From: Alphaproteobacteria bacterium
GTDB taxonomy: Bacteria > Pseudomonadota > Alphaproteobacteria > CAAHEQ01 > UBA3637
DNA: 64,000 bases
Assembly (NCBI GenBank): GCA_017539265.1
Contig: JAFYHG010000022.1
Span: 109,464 to 173,463 of the forward strand
Reading direction: 5' to 3'
Position 1 is the stretch's first letter. Every line of letters starts with the position of its first letter. A program made the translations under genes and the position numbers. Below the pieces are notes generated by a model. It was given only the letters and a program-made list of their open reading frames with translations. It had not been told where the DNA came from and did no database searches. Shown here piece after piece: positions 11,405 to 20,078 of this stretch.

Positions 11405-11559
11405 CAATACCTCTCTGCCCTCTATTTTATAGTATACCACAAAAATCAAATTCTGGCAAATTCCCCCGTCCAAACCCTTATAAAACCGCCTTTACACGTG
11501 CAAATCTCTCCTCATCTATGGGGCATATCTTATTCCTTCCCCCACCACCACAAAACACC

Positions 11560-11588
11560 TTGCTTTTCAATTTTTTTTGTGCTAGCCT
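11560..11588 (+). promoter_or_regulatory. Possible promoter of the zinc-ribbon membrane protein
   Basis: TTGCTT (11560-11565), a 17-base spacer and TAGCCT (11583-11588), 34 bases before the ATG. Confidence 0.4.
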
Positions 11589-11622
11589 ATTCTAAAATCA
11601 CCGATAACCAAAGGGGAAACAA

Positions 11623-11820
11623 ATGTCTTTAAGAAAATGTCCGGAATGTGGTAATCTCATCAGTAGCGATGTCAAACAATGCATCCACTGCGGTAAAAAG
11701 CTCTTGGATAGCGGCCGTTTGATTGGCGGCATCATAATAGCGCTGTTTTTGGCACTCATCTTACTTATGGTTTTAATTACCACCAACGGTGGCACCAGCA
11801 TTCCCTTTATCTCCAAATAG
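11623..11820 (+). CDS. Zinc-ribbon membrane protein
   Basis: 65 residues. An N-terminal zinc ribbon (CPECGNLISSDVKQCIHCGKK: four Cys as CxxC...CxxC) is followed by one membrane helix (LIGGIIIALFLALILLMVLI) and a short tail. An AAGGGG site lies 8 bases upstream. Small proteins with this layout are widespread and generally uncharacterised; they may sense or scaffold at the membrane. Two hairpins follow the stop codon. Confidence 0.8.
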   Translation: MSLRKCPECGNLISSDVKQCIHCGKKLLDSGRLIGGIIIALFLALILLMVLITTNGGTSIPFISK

Positions 11821-11840
11821 TTTATTTTTGAAACAAAGCA

Positions 11841-11863
11841 CGGGGTGGCATAAAACCACCCCG
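11841..11863. terminator. Hairpin after the zinc-ribbon gene
   Basis: CGGGGTGG (11841-11848) pairs with CCACCCCG (11856-11863) around a 7-base loop. There is no T-run after it, so it may be a weak terminator or an mRNA-stabilising stem. Confidence 0.5.
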
Positions 11864-11872
11864 ATTCCCCCT

Positions 11873-11913
11873 CTTACCAAAGGCCCGTTTCCCCCGTAGA
11901 AGCCTTTGGTAAG
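11873..11913. repeat. Perfect 12-base inverted repeat
   Basis: CTTACCAAAGGC (11873-11884) pairs exactly with GCCTTTGGTAAG (11902-11913) around a 17-base loop containing CCCGTTTCCCCCG. It lies between convergent genes and could end transcription or be a dispersed repeat. Confidence 0.6.
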
Positions 11914-11955
11914 GATTATATATACACCACACGGTTGTTTTTCAACAACCTTAGG

Positions 11956-12177
11956 TTAAAATTTTTCGATATCCTCGGATAAAATAGACATATTCCAGTC
12001 ATAAGAAATTTCGCCGTCATCATCGTTTTTATAGATCACGCCGATAAATTCCTTTCCGACATAGACTTCCGAAGGGGCATCTTTTCCTTCCCCCGGCCGA
12101 ACGGTAATTTCGGGATTCCAAAACAACTGTTGCAAATAAGTTTGCACTTTTTCGATTTCTTCTTGTGATAGCACCAT
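11956..12177 (-). CDS. DUF3126 family protein
   Basis: 73 residues from MVLSQEEIEKVQTYLQQLF, chosen because AAAGGAG lies just upstream; longer readings run into the divergent dusA start. The pattern (KVQTYLQQLFWNPEI, EVYVGKEFIGVIYKNDDDGEISYDWNMSIL) matches the small DUF3126 family found in alphaproteobacteria. No biochemical role is known. The gene is divergent from dusA with about 50 bases between starts. Confidence 0.82.
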   Translation of the reverse strand: MVLSQEEIEKVQTYLQQLFWNPEITVRPGEGKDAPSEVYVGKEFIGVIYKNDDDGEISYDWNMSILSEDIEKF

Positions 12178-12227
12178 TTGATTTTCTCCTTTTCTTTTGG
12201 ATTGTTTTCTGGTAATATAACCCCAAA

Positions 12228-13184
12228 ATGACAAAGATACAAGAAAAAAATTCAGACTTAATTTCCATCGCCCCCATGTTGGATTGGACGGACACACACT
12301 TTCGCCAATTCTTACGGCTGATTTGTCGCCGCCCCACTTTTTATACGGAAATGATTGCCTGCCCCGCTCTGATTTTAGGCGACCGCAAAAAACTTTTGGC
12401 TTATAATCCGGCCGAGCATCCCTTGGTTTTACAGGTCGGCGGTTCCGATCCCCACCTGATGGCCGAGTGCGCCCAAATAGCCTACGACACAGGTTATAAA
12501 GGCATCAACATCAACGCCGGTTGCCCTTCCGATCGGGTTCAATCCGGCCGCTTTGGCGCAATTTTAATGAAAACGCCCGAAATTATCGCCGATTGCGTGG
12601 CCGAAATGACCGCCAAAACCCCTCTGCCCGTTTCCGTTAAAACGCGCATAGCCCTTGCCGATACGGCAGGCGACGGCTTTGCGGAACTTTTCCATCTAGC
12701 GGATTTAATCACGCGCGCGGGTTGTCGCCACATTATCGTTCATGCACGTAAAGCAAAACTCAACCTTTCCCCAAAAGATAACCGCCAAAAACTCCCCCTG
12801 AATTATGAGGTTGTCTATCGCCTCAAGCGTAGTTTTCCCGATATTTTCATCACCATCAACGGAAACATTTTATCACTGGATGAGGTCGCCCACCACCTCC
12901 GCCACACGGACGGCGTTATGATTGGCCGCTGGGCGTATGGCAACCCTTATGCCCTAGCACAAGTGGATCAAATGTTTTACAATGACAATCACCCCATTTT
13001 AACCCGCCATCAGGTTTTGGAATCTTTTTTGCCGTATCTGGAAACACACTCGGATAAACTATCCATTATTCTCCCGCACCTTATGGGGCTTTTCCACGGA
13101 GAACCAAATGCTCGGCGCTATAAAGCCACCCTCGCCACCCGCAATATTTCTACTATTAAGGACTTCCTAAAAGGTTCAAAATAA
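12228..13184 (+). CDS. dusA: tRNA-dihydrouridine(20/20a) synthase DusA
   Basis: A flavin enzyme that reduces uridine in the tRNA D-loop. The 318-residue product has the Dus TIM-barrel start (APMLDWTDTHFRQFLRL, typical of DusA), the catalytic Cys in NINAGCPSDRVQSGRFGA, the RNA/FMN-contacting VHARKAKL and the NGNI strand. Length fits DusA. The 3' end overlaps the convergent membrane protein by 29 bases. The start is only 50 bases from the divergent DUF3126 start, so both promoters must lie in or beside the coding regions. Confidence 0.95.
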   Translation: MTKIQEKNSDLISIAPMLDWTDTHFRQFLRLICRRPTFYTEMIACPALILGDRKKLLAYNPAEHPLVLQVGGSDPHLMAECAQIAYDTGYKGININAGCPSDRVQSGRFGAILMKTPEIIADCVAEMTAKTPLPVSVKTRIALADTAGDGFAELFHLADLITRAGCRHIIVHARKAKLNLSPKDNRQKLPLNYEVVYRLKRSFPDIFITINGNILSLDEVAHHLRHTDGVMIGRWAYGNPYALAQVDQMFYNDNHPILTRHQVLESFLPYLETHSDKLSIILPHLMGLFHGEPNARRYKATLATRNISTIKDFLKGSK

Positions 13185-13638
13185 TAATCGCCAAGCCCGG
13201 TAGCACAGTTATAAAAACAACAAATGCAACAACACCGACTATAACGGGATCCGAATCCTTTAATTTTAGTGTTCCTGACCCGGATTTGATAAAATTATTA
13301 ATTTGTTTTTTATATCTTTCTTGTTCTCTACGGCTAGATGTCTCTCTATTAAAAACGGGTATTTTCTCACCATTTTTGAGAACCAATACAACAGAATAAA
13401 AAATTCCTTCTGAGTCCTCCGATGAAACAACTTCTGCAGAATTTACGTCATAAAATGCGCATATCTTCTCTCGCCGCGCAAAAAAATACCACGCATGTCT
13501 TATTTCCCGGTAACATATATTTTTTAACCGATCACATTTAAGAGAAGTCTGGGGCAATACAAATTCAAAATAAAAAAGCCATACAGCAATACCAACAAAA
13601 AGAAACAACATCGCGATTAACCACTCCCCTACACCCAT
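13156..13638 (-). CDS. Hypothetical two-helix membrane protein
   Basis: 160 residues with membrane segments at both ends (WLIAMLFLFVGIAVWLFYF and VGVVAFVVFITVLPGLAIIILNLL). The soluble middle (about residues 40-125) has a beta-strand pattern with EGIFYSVVLVLKNGEKIPVF. This layout resembles small PH-like membrane proteins of unknown role, but I cannot assign a family. It ends 29 bases inside dusA on the other strand and starts just after the DUF4167 gene. Confidence 0.65.
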   Translation of the reverse strand: MGVGEWLIAMLFLFVGIAVWLFYFEFVLPQTSLKCDRLKNICYREIRHAWYFFARREKICAFYDVNSAEVVSSEDSEGIFYSVVLVLKNGEKIPVFNRETSSRREQERYKKQINNFIKSGSGTLKLKDSDPVIVGVVAFVVFITVLPGLAIIILNLLGSP

Positions 13639-13643
13639 GGATT

Positions 13644-14177
13644 TTACGCCTTTGTATCTTCTGCTGTTTTCTCCATACGTGGCATTTTAAGTTTCCGGCG
13701 TGGTTTTTGCGGTTCTGCCGGCGGTTCTGCCGACACTTCCGCCGCCGCCAATTCGGCATTTCTGTTCATAGATTCCACCGGCACGGATAAATCCGTCACG
13801 GAAAGTTCCCCGTCCGAGGGTTGTTCTTCCGCTTCTTCATCAACAACTTCTGCTTCCGCTTCCCGTTGTTCTTGGGCGGCCGCTCTCTGGGCCTGCTGCT
13901 GCGCATGGAAAGCCTGTTCATTTGCAATCGCTTGATTTTGGATATGCATATAGTGATCGGCATACTGGAAACAAGTTTCCGCCATCACATCATCGTTTTG
14001 GATAAGGGCATCTTTTCCCGCCGAAGTATACTTTTCATACAACTGTAAAGCCGTTCCCCGCAACTTCCCGCAAGGCCCCGTACTTTCCAAAGCCGTATTC
14101 CGATAAATTATTTGCGGTCTTGAGTTTCGATTACCGCCATGACGGTTGTTAAAACGGTTGCGTTGGTTTTGCTTCAT
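13644..14177 (-). CDS. DUF4167 domain protein
   Basis: 177 residues. The N-terminal part is Arg/Asn-rich (NQRNRFNNRHGGNRN) and is followed by the conserved DUF4167 block (GPCGKLRGTALQLYEKYTSAGKDAL, then ETCFQYADHYMHI) at about residues 35-85. The rest is acidic and low-complexity, ending in Lys/Arg-rich KPRRKLKMPRM. The basic start suggests nucleic-acid contact, by inference. The family is widespread in alphaproteobacteria without a known role. It lies 9 bases after the Gln-rich exported protein gene. Confidence 0.85.
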   Translation of the reverse strand: MKQNQRNRFNNRHGGNRNSRPQIIYRNTALESTGPCGKLRGTALQLYEKYTSAGKDALIQNDDVMAETCFQYADHYMHIQNQAIANEQAFHAQQQAQRAAAQEQREAEAEVVDEEAEEQPSDGELSVTDLSVPVESMNRNAELAAAEVSAEPPAEPQKPRRKLKMPRMEKTAEDTKA

Positions 14178-14186
14178 AGGATATCC

Positions 14187-15368
14187 TTAATAGGCCTGCG
14201 TCTGTTGTTGGGGCGCCACTGCGGGTTGTTGCACCATTGGGGCTTGCACATACATCGGCGGCATTGTTGTATAAATGGGTTGCGCCTGAATCTGCCCCTG
14301 CACTTGGTATTGTTGCGCATAGGGCATATAGGTATTTTGCGCCATCGGCATTTGCTGCACATCCGGTTGAGTCGCCTGCGTCATTTGTGCTGCCGGCATT
14401 TGCGGTTGTACCTGCGGCTGAACCAAAGGCATCTGCGGTTGAGGCAACTGCACTTGCGGTTGTGTCATCGGTAAAGCACCCATCGGGGCTTGCATCGGCA
14501 TCATTTGGGGTTGGGCAAACATACCGTTAATACTGTTCAATGTTTCCTGAGTCATCGGCACGGCCGGAGCTTGCACCACCATCGGTTGCTGTTGAATAAA
14601 CGAAGGTTGTTGTTGCATAAGCACAGGCTGTTGTTGAATCACGGTCGGTTGCCGCCGCACGGTTACATCTTGTTGCACCACAACGGGCCGCCGCACAATA
14701 ACAGGCTGTTGCATAATCACAGGCTGTTCAACGGTCATATTCCGTTGTACGGTTACCGGATACTGCACAGAAATCGGATATTGGCGCGTAATCGGGTATT
14801 GTACTTGCGGATTTGATTCTACATACCTTGTCTCAACCTGTGGTGGCATATTTTGCACTTCCCGACTTGATTCGACATACCGTGTTTCCACCTGCGGTTG
14901 TTCCCAAGTACTTTGATAAGATACCGTTTCCGCCGTTCCGCCTTGCGCTCTTACGGAAACACTCTGATAATCTGATTCTTCGGTATAACTCGGCCGCGAC
15001 GGAATACGCCGTTTTGCCGCCATTTTATCCCGCACGGTTATTTGATTTTGGGTTTCCCCTGTGCTTTCTGTTGGAAGTGCTTCCATCCGGTCTCTTAAGG
15101 GCATAGCCTCATCTTCATAAGTTAAAGTCAATTCCTTCTTCGGTGCCCGTGCCGGACATCCTTCTGTACAGGTAATACCATTTTTAGGTTCAACTGCCGG
15201 CAACGCCGCCGTCAATTCATCGAAATCATTTGGCTCTGCCTGCATGGTCCCACCCATTGCATACGACCAATTCAGCTCATTATTCCCTTCCTCCGAGACA
15301 GCAAAAGCTCCCAAAGACATAAACAAAGACAACCCTGATAAAAGCGCAACCGAAAATTTCGTATCCAT
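14187..15368 (-). CDS. Exported Gln/Val/Pro-rich repeat protein
   Basis: The start at 15368 (MDTKFSVALLSGL) follows a GGAGG site. The signal peptide ends near LGAFA. The mature 370-residue chain has two copies of a VETRYVES module and a PVIVRRPVVVQQ-type repeat region of roughly 100 residues. It is followed by a Met/Gln/Pro-rich tail. No enzymatic motif is seen. Such composition suggests an extended cell-envelope linker or a surface polymer, by inference. Repeats could vary in length between strains. Confidence 0.72.
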   Translation of the reverse strand: MDTKFSVALLSGLSLFMSLGAFAVSEEGNNELNWSYAMGGTMQAEPNDFDELTAALPAVEPKNGITCTEGCPARAPKKELTLTYEDEAMPLRDRMEALPTESTGETQNQITVRDKMAAKRRIPSRPSYTEESDYQSVSVRAQGGTAETVSYQSTWEQPQVETRYVESSREVQNMPPQVETRYVESNPQVQYPITRQYPISVQYPVTVQRNMTVEQPVIMQQPVIVRRPVVVQQDVTVRRQPTVIQQQPVLMQQQPSFIQQQPMVVQAPAVPMTQETLNSINGMFAQPQMMPMQAPMGALPMTQPQVQLPQPQMPLVQPQVQPQMPAAQMTQATQPDVQQMPMAQNTYMPYAQQYQVQGQIQAQPIYTTMPPMYVQAPMVQQPAVAPQQQTQAY

Positions 15369-15434
15369 ACGTCTACCTCCAAGATAAGTCAACCTGTTTT
15401 CAACCTTACTCTGATTTTTATCAAAAAGCAAGCC

Positions 15435-15692
15435 TTATTCTGCAATTCCCAACAATTTTTTATACTCATCACGCAAATACTCGGCTTCTGCCCGATCGGC
15501 CGGCGTCATTTTCCGAAGTCTCAGCACCTGCCGCATGACTTTAACGTCATATCCGGCCCCTTTGGCCTCGGCAAAAATTTCCCGAATATCGGCCCCAAGT
15601 TCTTTCTTTTCTTCTTCCAGCCGTTCAATTCGTTCAATAAAGGCAGCCAATTTTCCGGCATCAGATGCCACTGATTTTACTTCTTCTGTCAT
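15435..15692 (-). CDS. gapR: GapR family nucleoid-associated protein (DUF2312)
   Basis: 85 residues that fit DUF2312 closely: a long helix (LAAFIERIERLEEEKKELGADIREIFAEAKGAGYD) and the conserved basic VMRQVLRLRKM block. In Caulobacter, GapR binds AT-rich, overtwisted DNA and stimulates type II topoisomerases during replication. The Lys/Arg residues of the second helix are retained. It is a stand-alone small gene between the Gln-rich protein and the trcR-like gene, all on the minus strand. Confidence 0.92.
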   Translation of the reverse strand: MTEEVKSVASDAGKLAAFIERIERLEEEKKELGADIREIFAEAKGAGYDVKVMRQVLRLRKMTPADRAEAEYLRDEYKKLLGIAE

Positions 15693-15714
15693 TTTTTATC
15701 CCCTCTTAAAAAAG

Positions 15715-16239
15715 TTATTTTTGAACTTTAGCACACGCTTGAACCGCCGCGTTCAAATCAGATTCCGAACACAGCCCCAAAGTCACCGGATTACGCGGCA
15801 CAATGTTGTGAATATTCTTATGTGTTCTTTCACGAATAGCCACAATACTGGGCTTTGTTGTACGAAGCAACTTCACGATTTGTGCATCTTTCATTTCCGG
15901 ATGATTTTTCACAATCCAGGCAATTCCCGACGGCCGATCACCGCGTTTGGCATGCGACACATATTTTTTACCGCGGTTTAATAATTTTTCCACTTCCGGA
16001 TTTTGATACAATTCCAAACTGGCTTTCGGATCGGCTTCACACCGCTTAATTTCTTCTGCCGTCAACTGTTCATTTGCAATCGGGCTCAATCCCATAATAT
16101 GCGAGGCCACATCACCATCGGCAATTGCCTGAACTTCCAGGGTATGCATACCGCAAAAATCCGCAATTTGTTGGAACGTAAGCGTTGTATTTTCAAGCAA
16201 CCACACGGCCGTTGCTTTAGGCATCAAAGGTAAAGTCAT
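15715..16239 (-). CDS. trcR: TrcR family cell-cycle transcriptional regulator (DUF1013)
   Basis: The start at 16239 (MTLPLMPKATAVWLLENT) is chosen because GAAAGGAAA precedes it; an ATG 15 bases upstream has poorer spacing. The 174-residue product matches DUF1013: an HTH-like LTFQQIADFCGMHTLEVQAIADG, then ANEQLTAEEIKRCEAD and a second HTH-like KDAQIVKLLRTTKPSIVAIRERTHKN. TrcR proteins in alphaproteobacteria take part in cell-cycle transcription. A good promoter lies at 16284-16312. Confidence 0.92.
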   Translation of the reverse strand: MTLPLMPKATAVWLLENTTLTFQQIADFCGMHTLEVQAIADGDVASHIMGLSPIANEQLTAEEIKRCEADPKASLELYQNPEVEKLLNRGKKYVSHAKRGDRPSGIAWIVKNHPEMKDAQIVKLLRTTKPSIVAIRERTHKNIHNIVPRNPVTLGLCSESDLNAAVQACAKVQK

Positions 16240-16283
16240 TGTATTTCCTTTCATAATAATAAAACTTTTTCTGGAATGAGGGC

Positions 16284-16312
16284 AGTATATCAAAAATCTT
16301 TTCAAAAATCAA
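16284..16312 (-). promoter_or_regulatory. trcR promoter
   Basis: On the minus strand TTGATT (16312-16307), a 17-base spacer and TATACT (16289-16284), 45 bases before the chosen start. Confidence 0.65.
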
Positions 16313-16384
16313 TAAAAATGATGACAACGAAAAAATAATTTGGTATGTTGACTTTATAAAAACAAAACAAGAAAGGAAATCATC

Positions 16385-16927
16385 ATGAAAAAACATATTT
16401 TATTCGGATTATTCACCGCCGGCCTGCTGTTCAGCGGTTTGGCTCAGGCAGATTTTTACGCCGGCGCCGGTATCGGGGCCAGTTTCAACGGCGGCAGTTC
16501 TTCCAACGGCGAACACGCGGTTAAGTTCAAAAATTCAACCCTCTGGTCACTAACCGGCGGATACGAAACACCGCTCCCGCTGCTTGATATCCGCGGTGAA
16601 GTGGAATACCTGCGCACCCGCGCCCGTGTTAAGGACTATCGAACCAAACAACTTGACGGCCTCTTTGTAAACGGCTATGCGGATATTCCTCTCATACCCA
16701 TAATAGATCCTTATGTCGGTCTGGGCATCGGTTTTACCCGCTTTGATCACGCCAATTCCTTTGCCCTTCAAGGAATGCTGGGCGCCGAATACGAATTACC
16801 TTTCGCACCGGTCGCCATTTCGGGCGAATATCGGTATTTAAAGATTAACGAAACAACCGGTAAAGCCAATCGGCCATCCAAGTATCACACAAATGTCCTG
16901 ATGCTAAAGGCCCGTTATTTATTTTAA
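16385..16927 (+). CDS. Small outer-membrane beta-barrel protein
   Basis: 180 residues with signal peptide MKKHILFGLFTAGLLFSGLAQA. Alternating strands follow (FYAGAGIGASF, LWSLTGGYETPL, IRGEVEYLRTRA, PYVGLGIGFTRF, MLGAEYELPF, ISGEYRYLKI) and the chain ends in Phe (LMLKARYLF), as needed for BAM recognition. Size and pattern fit an eight-strand OmpX/OmpA-like barrel of the surface-antigen type. An AGAAAGGAAA ribosome site lies upstream. Function is likely structural or adhesive. A strong terminator follows. Confidence 0.88.
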   Translation: MKKHILFGLFTAGLLFSGLAQADFYAGAGIGASFNGGSSSNGEHAVKFKNSTLWSLTGGYETPLPLLDIRGEVEYLRTRARVKDYRTKQLDGLFVNGYADIPLIPIIDPYVGLGIGFTRFDHANSFALQGMLGAEYELPFAPVAISGEYRYLKINETTGKANRPSKYHTNVLMLKARYLF

Positions 16928-16945
16928 ATTTACTCTAAAAAATCA

Positions 16946-16966
16946 AAGGCCCCATATCGGGGCCTT
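16946..16966. terminator. Bidirectional terminator between the barrel gene and the RHH gene
   Basis: AAGGCCCC-atatc-GGGGCCTT stem with T residues after it on the plus strand. Confidence 0.88.
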
Positions 16967-16968
16967 CT

Positions 16969-17247
16969 TTACATCGCCTTTAAAAGCGTATTCGGATTAT
17001 ACTCCGGCGGCACAATAAAGGTCGGCTTTTCGTATTTATTCAACTCCGACCGAAAGTACGTAAGCACAAACAACCGTGTCGCCGATGACAAACCGGATTT
17101 CCCTCTGATCCGGTCAATCTTGGAACACAATTCGTGAATCGTCACGTGCTCTCTATCACAGATATCCGCCAACGAAATCCAAGTCTCTCGGTCAAGCCGC
17201 ATACTGGTTCGCCGTCCGTTCACAATTACATTTTTGCAAATTAACAT
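16969..17247 (-). CDS. Ribbon-helix-helix domain protein (RHH_4 type)
   Basis: 92 residues. NGRRTSMRLDRETWISLADICDREH matches the short strand and first helix of RHH_4 domain proteins, and TIHELCSKIDRIRG the second helix. The rest (SATRLFVLTYFRSELNKY) matches the family's C-terminal helix. A DNA-binding dimer is expected; targets are unknown. It starts with a GAAAGGAGAC ribosome site and lies tail-to-tail with the barrel gene across a shared terminator. Confidence 0.85.
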   Translation of the reverse strand: MLICKNVIVNGRRTSMRLDRETWISLADICDREHVTIHELCSKIDRIRGKSGLSSATRLFVLTYFRSELNKYEKPTFIVPPEYNPNTLLKAM

Positions 17248-17371
17248 TTAGTCTCCTTTCTTTTTTCTTTGACAAATGCCAAACTATTTTATAGTATGGT
17301 TTCTGATAATATGCAACCAAAAGGTTTAAAATAATCTTATTTTATGCACTTAACTGGTGTAAAGAGGTTTT

Positions 17372-17923
17372 ATGAGAACAAAAAAAACAACACCCCAAAA
17401 GCCCACACGTCCCTGTGATTTCCCCGGCTGCCCTGAGGCCGGCGAATACCGCGCCCCCAAGGACCGGAACTTACGGGATTATTATTGGTTTTGCTTAAAG
17501 CATGTCCAAGAATACAATAAAAATTGGGACTTTTTAAAGGGCCTTTCCGCCGACGAGATTGAAGAGCAAATCCAACACGATGCCATTTGGCAACGTCCCA
17601 CCTGGAAACTCGGCCACGGCGGTGTCAAAACAGATCCCAAGATTAAAGATTTCTTCGGTGTTCGTGAAGATGTCGGCCTCGGCATGGACGGGAAATATAA
17701 TCCCCCGCCCCGTGCACCGCAGTATGAAAAAAAGATGCAGGCCGCCATTGATTTTATGGAACTTAAAACACCTCTGGTTCTGGCCGATGTGAAAAAGCAG
17801 TATAAGAAACTGGCCAAGAAATATCACCCCGACACCAACAAAGGCGATAAGGAATCCGAACGCCGCTTTAAAAGGTTAAACGAAGCCTATCACTACATTC
17901 TGGAAAGATTAAAGGGGAAATAA
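17372..17923 (+). CDS. J-domain protein with C-terminal J domain
   Basis: 183 residues. The J domain is at the C-terminus (about 125-180) with [20 protein letters not shown], including the HPD motif that stimulates DnaK ATPase. The N-terminal part has [15 protein letters not shown] and a [11 protein letters not shown] segment with Cys/His that could bind zinc, a layout common in alphaproteobacterial DnaJ-like proteins. It is therefore a specialised co-chaperone rather than DnaJ itself. Its stop codon lies inside a bidirectional hairpin. Confidence 0.9.
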   Translation: MRTKKTTPQKPTRPCDFPGCPEAGEYRAPKDRNLRDYYWFCLKHVQEYNKNWDFLKGLSADEIEEQIQHDAIWQRPTWKLGHGGVKTDPKIKDFFGVREDVGLGMDGKYNPPPRAPQYEKKMQAAIDFMELKTPLVLADVKKQYKKLAKKYHPDTNKGDKESERRFKRLNEAYHYILERLKGK

Positions 17924-17942
17924 TCCCTTCTCAGGATTATTT
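17918..17942. terminator. Bidirectional hairpin spanning both stop codons
   Basis: AAATAATCC (17918-17926) pairs with GGATTATTT (17934-17942), loop of 7. The TAA of the J-domain gene and the TAA of the convergent glycosyltransferase-like gene are both inside the stem. Confidence 0.7.
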
Positions 17943-20063
17943 CTTCTCAAACCGATACACCCCGTTTTCATCTTTTACAAAACGTTCTGTCCCATAGGCA
18001 TACCATTCCAAAACCAATTCCTCATCCGTGAATTTCTTGACAACGGCAATATCGTTATTGGCAATCCGCATAATTTTATTTTTGGAAATGAACTGCAGCC
18101 CTTGCGGTTCCCATGCCGGCAGCCACTCCGGATGACTGGCCATAATAATATGTTTTTTCGCCACACCGGCATCTTCTTCCGAATACTCATAAACTCCGGA
18201 ACCATCATTCACAAAAGTCTCTGTCCCAAAATTATCCCACCTTAGGACCAAGCGATTCTCATCAAAATCCAGAACGGTTGCAGTATCACCACTCCATGCC
18301 CGCATGACTCGATCGCCTGTCACAAACCGCAATGTATCCACTTTACCCCAATTCGGATGGAATGCCTGAACAGCAGTAGGCTTACCGGATGTTTGGAAAT
18401 CCTGCCATTCGCGATAATAGTCAAGTAGCAGTTTCTTAAATGTCCTTGTTTCATTGTTATCCATAAAAATCAAGATAATATTATCCCGAATCATTACCGA
18501 TCCCGGTGCCGGCCAAGCTTCGGCGTGATCGGCAACATAATTGATACTCGCTTCCGAAAAATGGGTAAAGAGTTTTTCCGTATATTTAAGTCCCCACGCA
18601 TTTTGGAATTCACCGCTGATAAAGTCTTGCGGCGCATAGAAGTTCAGATACGCCTGATACGTCCAAGGGCACCGATACGACCACCCCAACACTGATGCAT
18701 CTTTATCATCATATGTTCCCTGATAATACCGGTCACGCAAAGACGGATCACCCACAATAACAACCTGATAGCGTTTATCATAACTAAAACCTTCCAGGGA
18801 TTCAATCCGAGCTATCACGCGATCATAAAGTTTATTTTCCGCGTCCAACCCTTGCTTCCAAACGCGCATGGCATACATATCCCGTTGAATAAACAAACCT
18901 GTCCCCGCCACCATTAAGATAAATAAGATATTTCTCAAAAACGGCTTTTTCCAATAACTGCACACCATGGCCAACGCAAAAGCGAAAATAAAGTTTAAAC
19001 TGAAAAAGCCCGTCAACCTAAACATGAATTGCAATTTAATCCGGTTTTCCGAAATGAAAATAGCAAACTGGCTGGCAAACAAAATTCCCACGACTCCAAC
19101 ACCAAAGGCCAACGCCCGCAGCCACCATCGCCGGCGCGGCAAACACCACAAAATCGTCAAAATCGCCAACGCCAAGAATATCCACATCAGGTATAAACAC
19201 GGCATTTCAAAAAACGGATAAGTCATACCGAATTGTTCGATAGTATATCCTGCAACTTCCTTTAATTTACCCCACACTTCATTCAATTTAATCGTGTTCA
19301 CATTATAGAAATCTTCGCCCAGATACCCCAATTTATCCACCAGACGAATTGTCCCTTTCAAAGCCGCTGCCGCAAGGGTAATATCAATAAGTCCCATCAC
19401 CCCTTTTTTGATGAGTTTCATTAGGCCAACCCCTTGCACCAAATCAATCAGACACCGCCCGATAAAGCAGATGAAAATCGTATTGGTAAAGGCCGCATTA
19501 AAGCCCAACACAAACCACAGCAAAAAGATGACGGCTAAATTCCACAGGAAAGATATTTTCTTATCGGCAATTTTTTCCACTATCGCCAAAGCCGACACCA
19601 CCAACACACATCCCCACAGGAAACTCGATTGCGCCACATGATACAGCCACGACAGATTATAGGGGATAAACGCCATCATTAAGCAAAATCCGACATACGC
19701 CCACTTTTCTTTCGGCAACTTCCAATAAATCGCCAGACACAACAGCGATAAACTAATCCCCATAAAGGCAAATTCGTTTAACAGGATCGGCAAGAATTCA
19801 AATCCGAATAAAGCATACGGCAATGTCTCGGTAAAACGGGCTTCATACCAAAATCCCCGCCAAGTGATTCCCGTACGCATATAGACCCACTCATGGTTTC
19901 CCCAAATAAAGTGTGCCGTATGATAGGCAAAGACGATATTTAACGCAATAAACACCGTCCAAAAGGTTGCCTTATACAGGCTCGGAATTCGCTTATAACT
20001 CGATACCAAAAATCCCAACAAATCACCCGTAAAAAAAGATTTTAATTTTGAAAAAATACTCAT
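17937..20063 (-). CDS. GtrII-like multi-pass membrane glycosyltransferase
   Basis: 708 residues. The N-terminal two-thirds has about ten membrane helices with aromatic-rich loops (GNHEWVYMRTGITWRGFWYEARF, then SWLYHVAQSSFLWG), as in GtrII/GT-C-type proteins that move sugars from a polyprenyl carrier to surface polysaccharide. The last 300 residues are soluble with two related segments (LRFVTGDRVMRAWSGDTATVLDF and GLQFISKNKIMRIANNDIAVVKKF), each followed by a WDNFGTETFV or WYAYGTERFV block. It follows gtrB by 15 bases. No GtrA flippase is adjacent. The acceptor is unknown. Confidence 0.75.
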   Translation of the reverse strand: MSIFSKLKSFFTGDLLGFLVSSYKRIPSLYKATFWTVFIALNIVFAYHTAHFIWGNHEWVYMRTGITWRGFWYEARFTETLPYALFGFEFLPILLNEFAFMGISLSLLCLAIYWKLPKEKWAYVGFCLMMAFIPYNLSWLYHVAQSSFLWGCVLVVSALAIVEKIADKKISFLWNLAVIFLLWFVLGFNAAFTNTIFICFIGRCLIDLVQGVGLMKLIKKGVMGLIDITLAAAALKGTIRLVDKLGYLGEDFYNVNTIKLNEVWGKLKEVAGYTIEQFGMTYPFFEMPCLYLMWIFLALAILTILWCLPRRRWWLRALAFGVGVVGILFASQFAIFISENRIKLQFMFRLTGFFSLNFIFAFALAMVCSYWKKPFLRNILFILMVAGTGLFIQRDMYAMRVWKQGLDAENKLYDRVIARIESLEGFSYDKRYQVVIVGDPSLRDRYYQGTYDDKDASVLGWSYRCPWTYQAYLNFYAPQDFISGEFQNAWGLKYTEKLFTHFSEASINYVADHAEAWPAPGSVMIRDNIILIFMDNNETRTFKKLLLDYYREWQDFQTSGKPTAVQAFHPNWGKVDTLRFVTGDRVMRAWSGDTATVLDFDENRLVLRWDNFGTETFVNDGSGVYEYSEEDAGVAKKHIIMASHPEWLPAWEPQGLQFISKNKIMRIANNDIAVVKKFTDEELVLEWYAYGTERFVKDENGVYRFEKK

Positions 20064-20078
20064 TTTATTATCCTTTTG

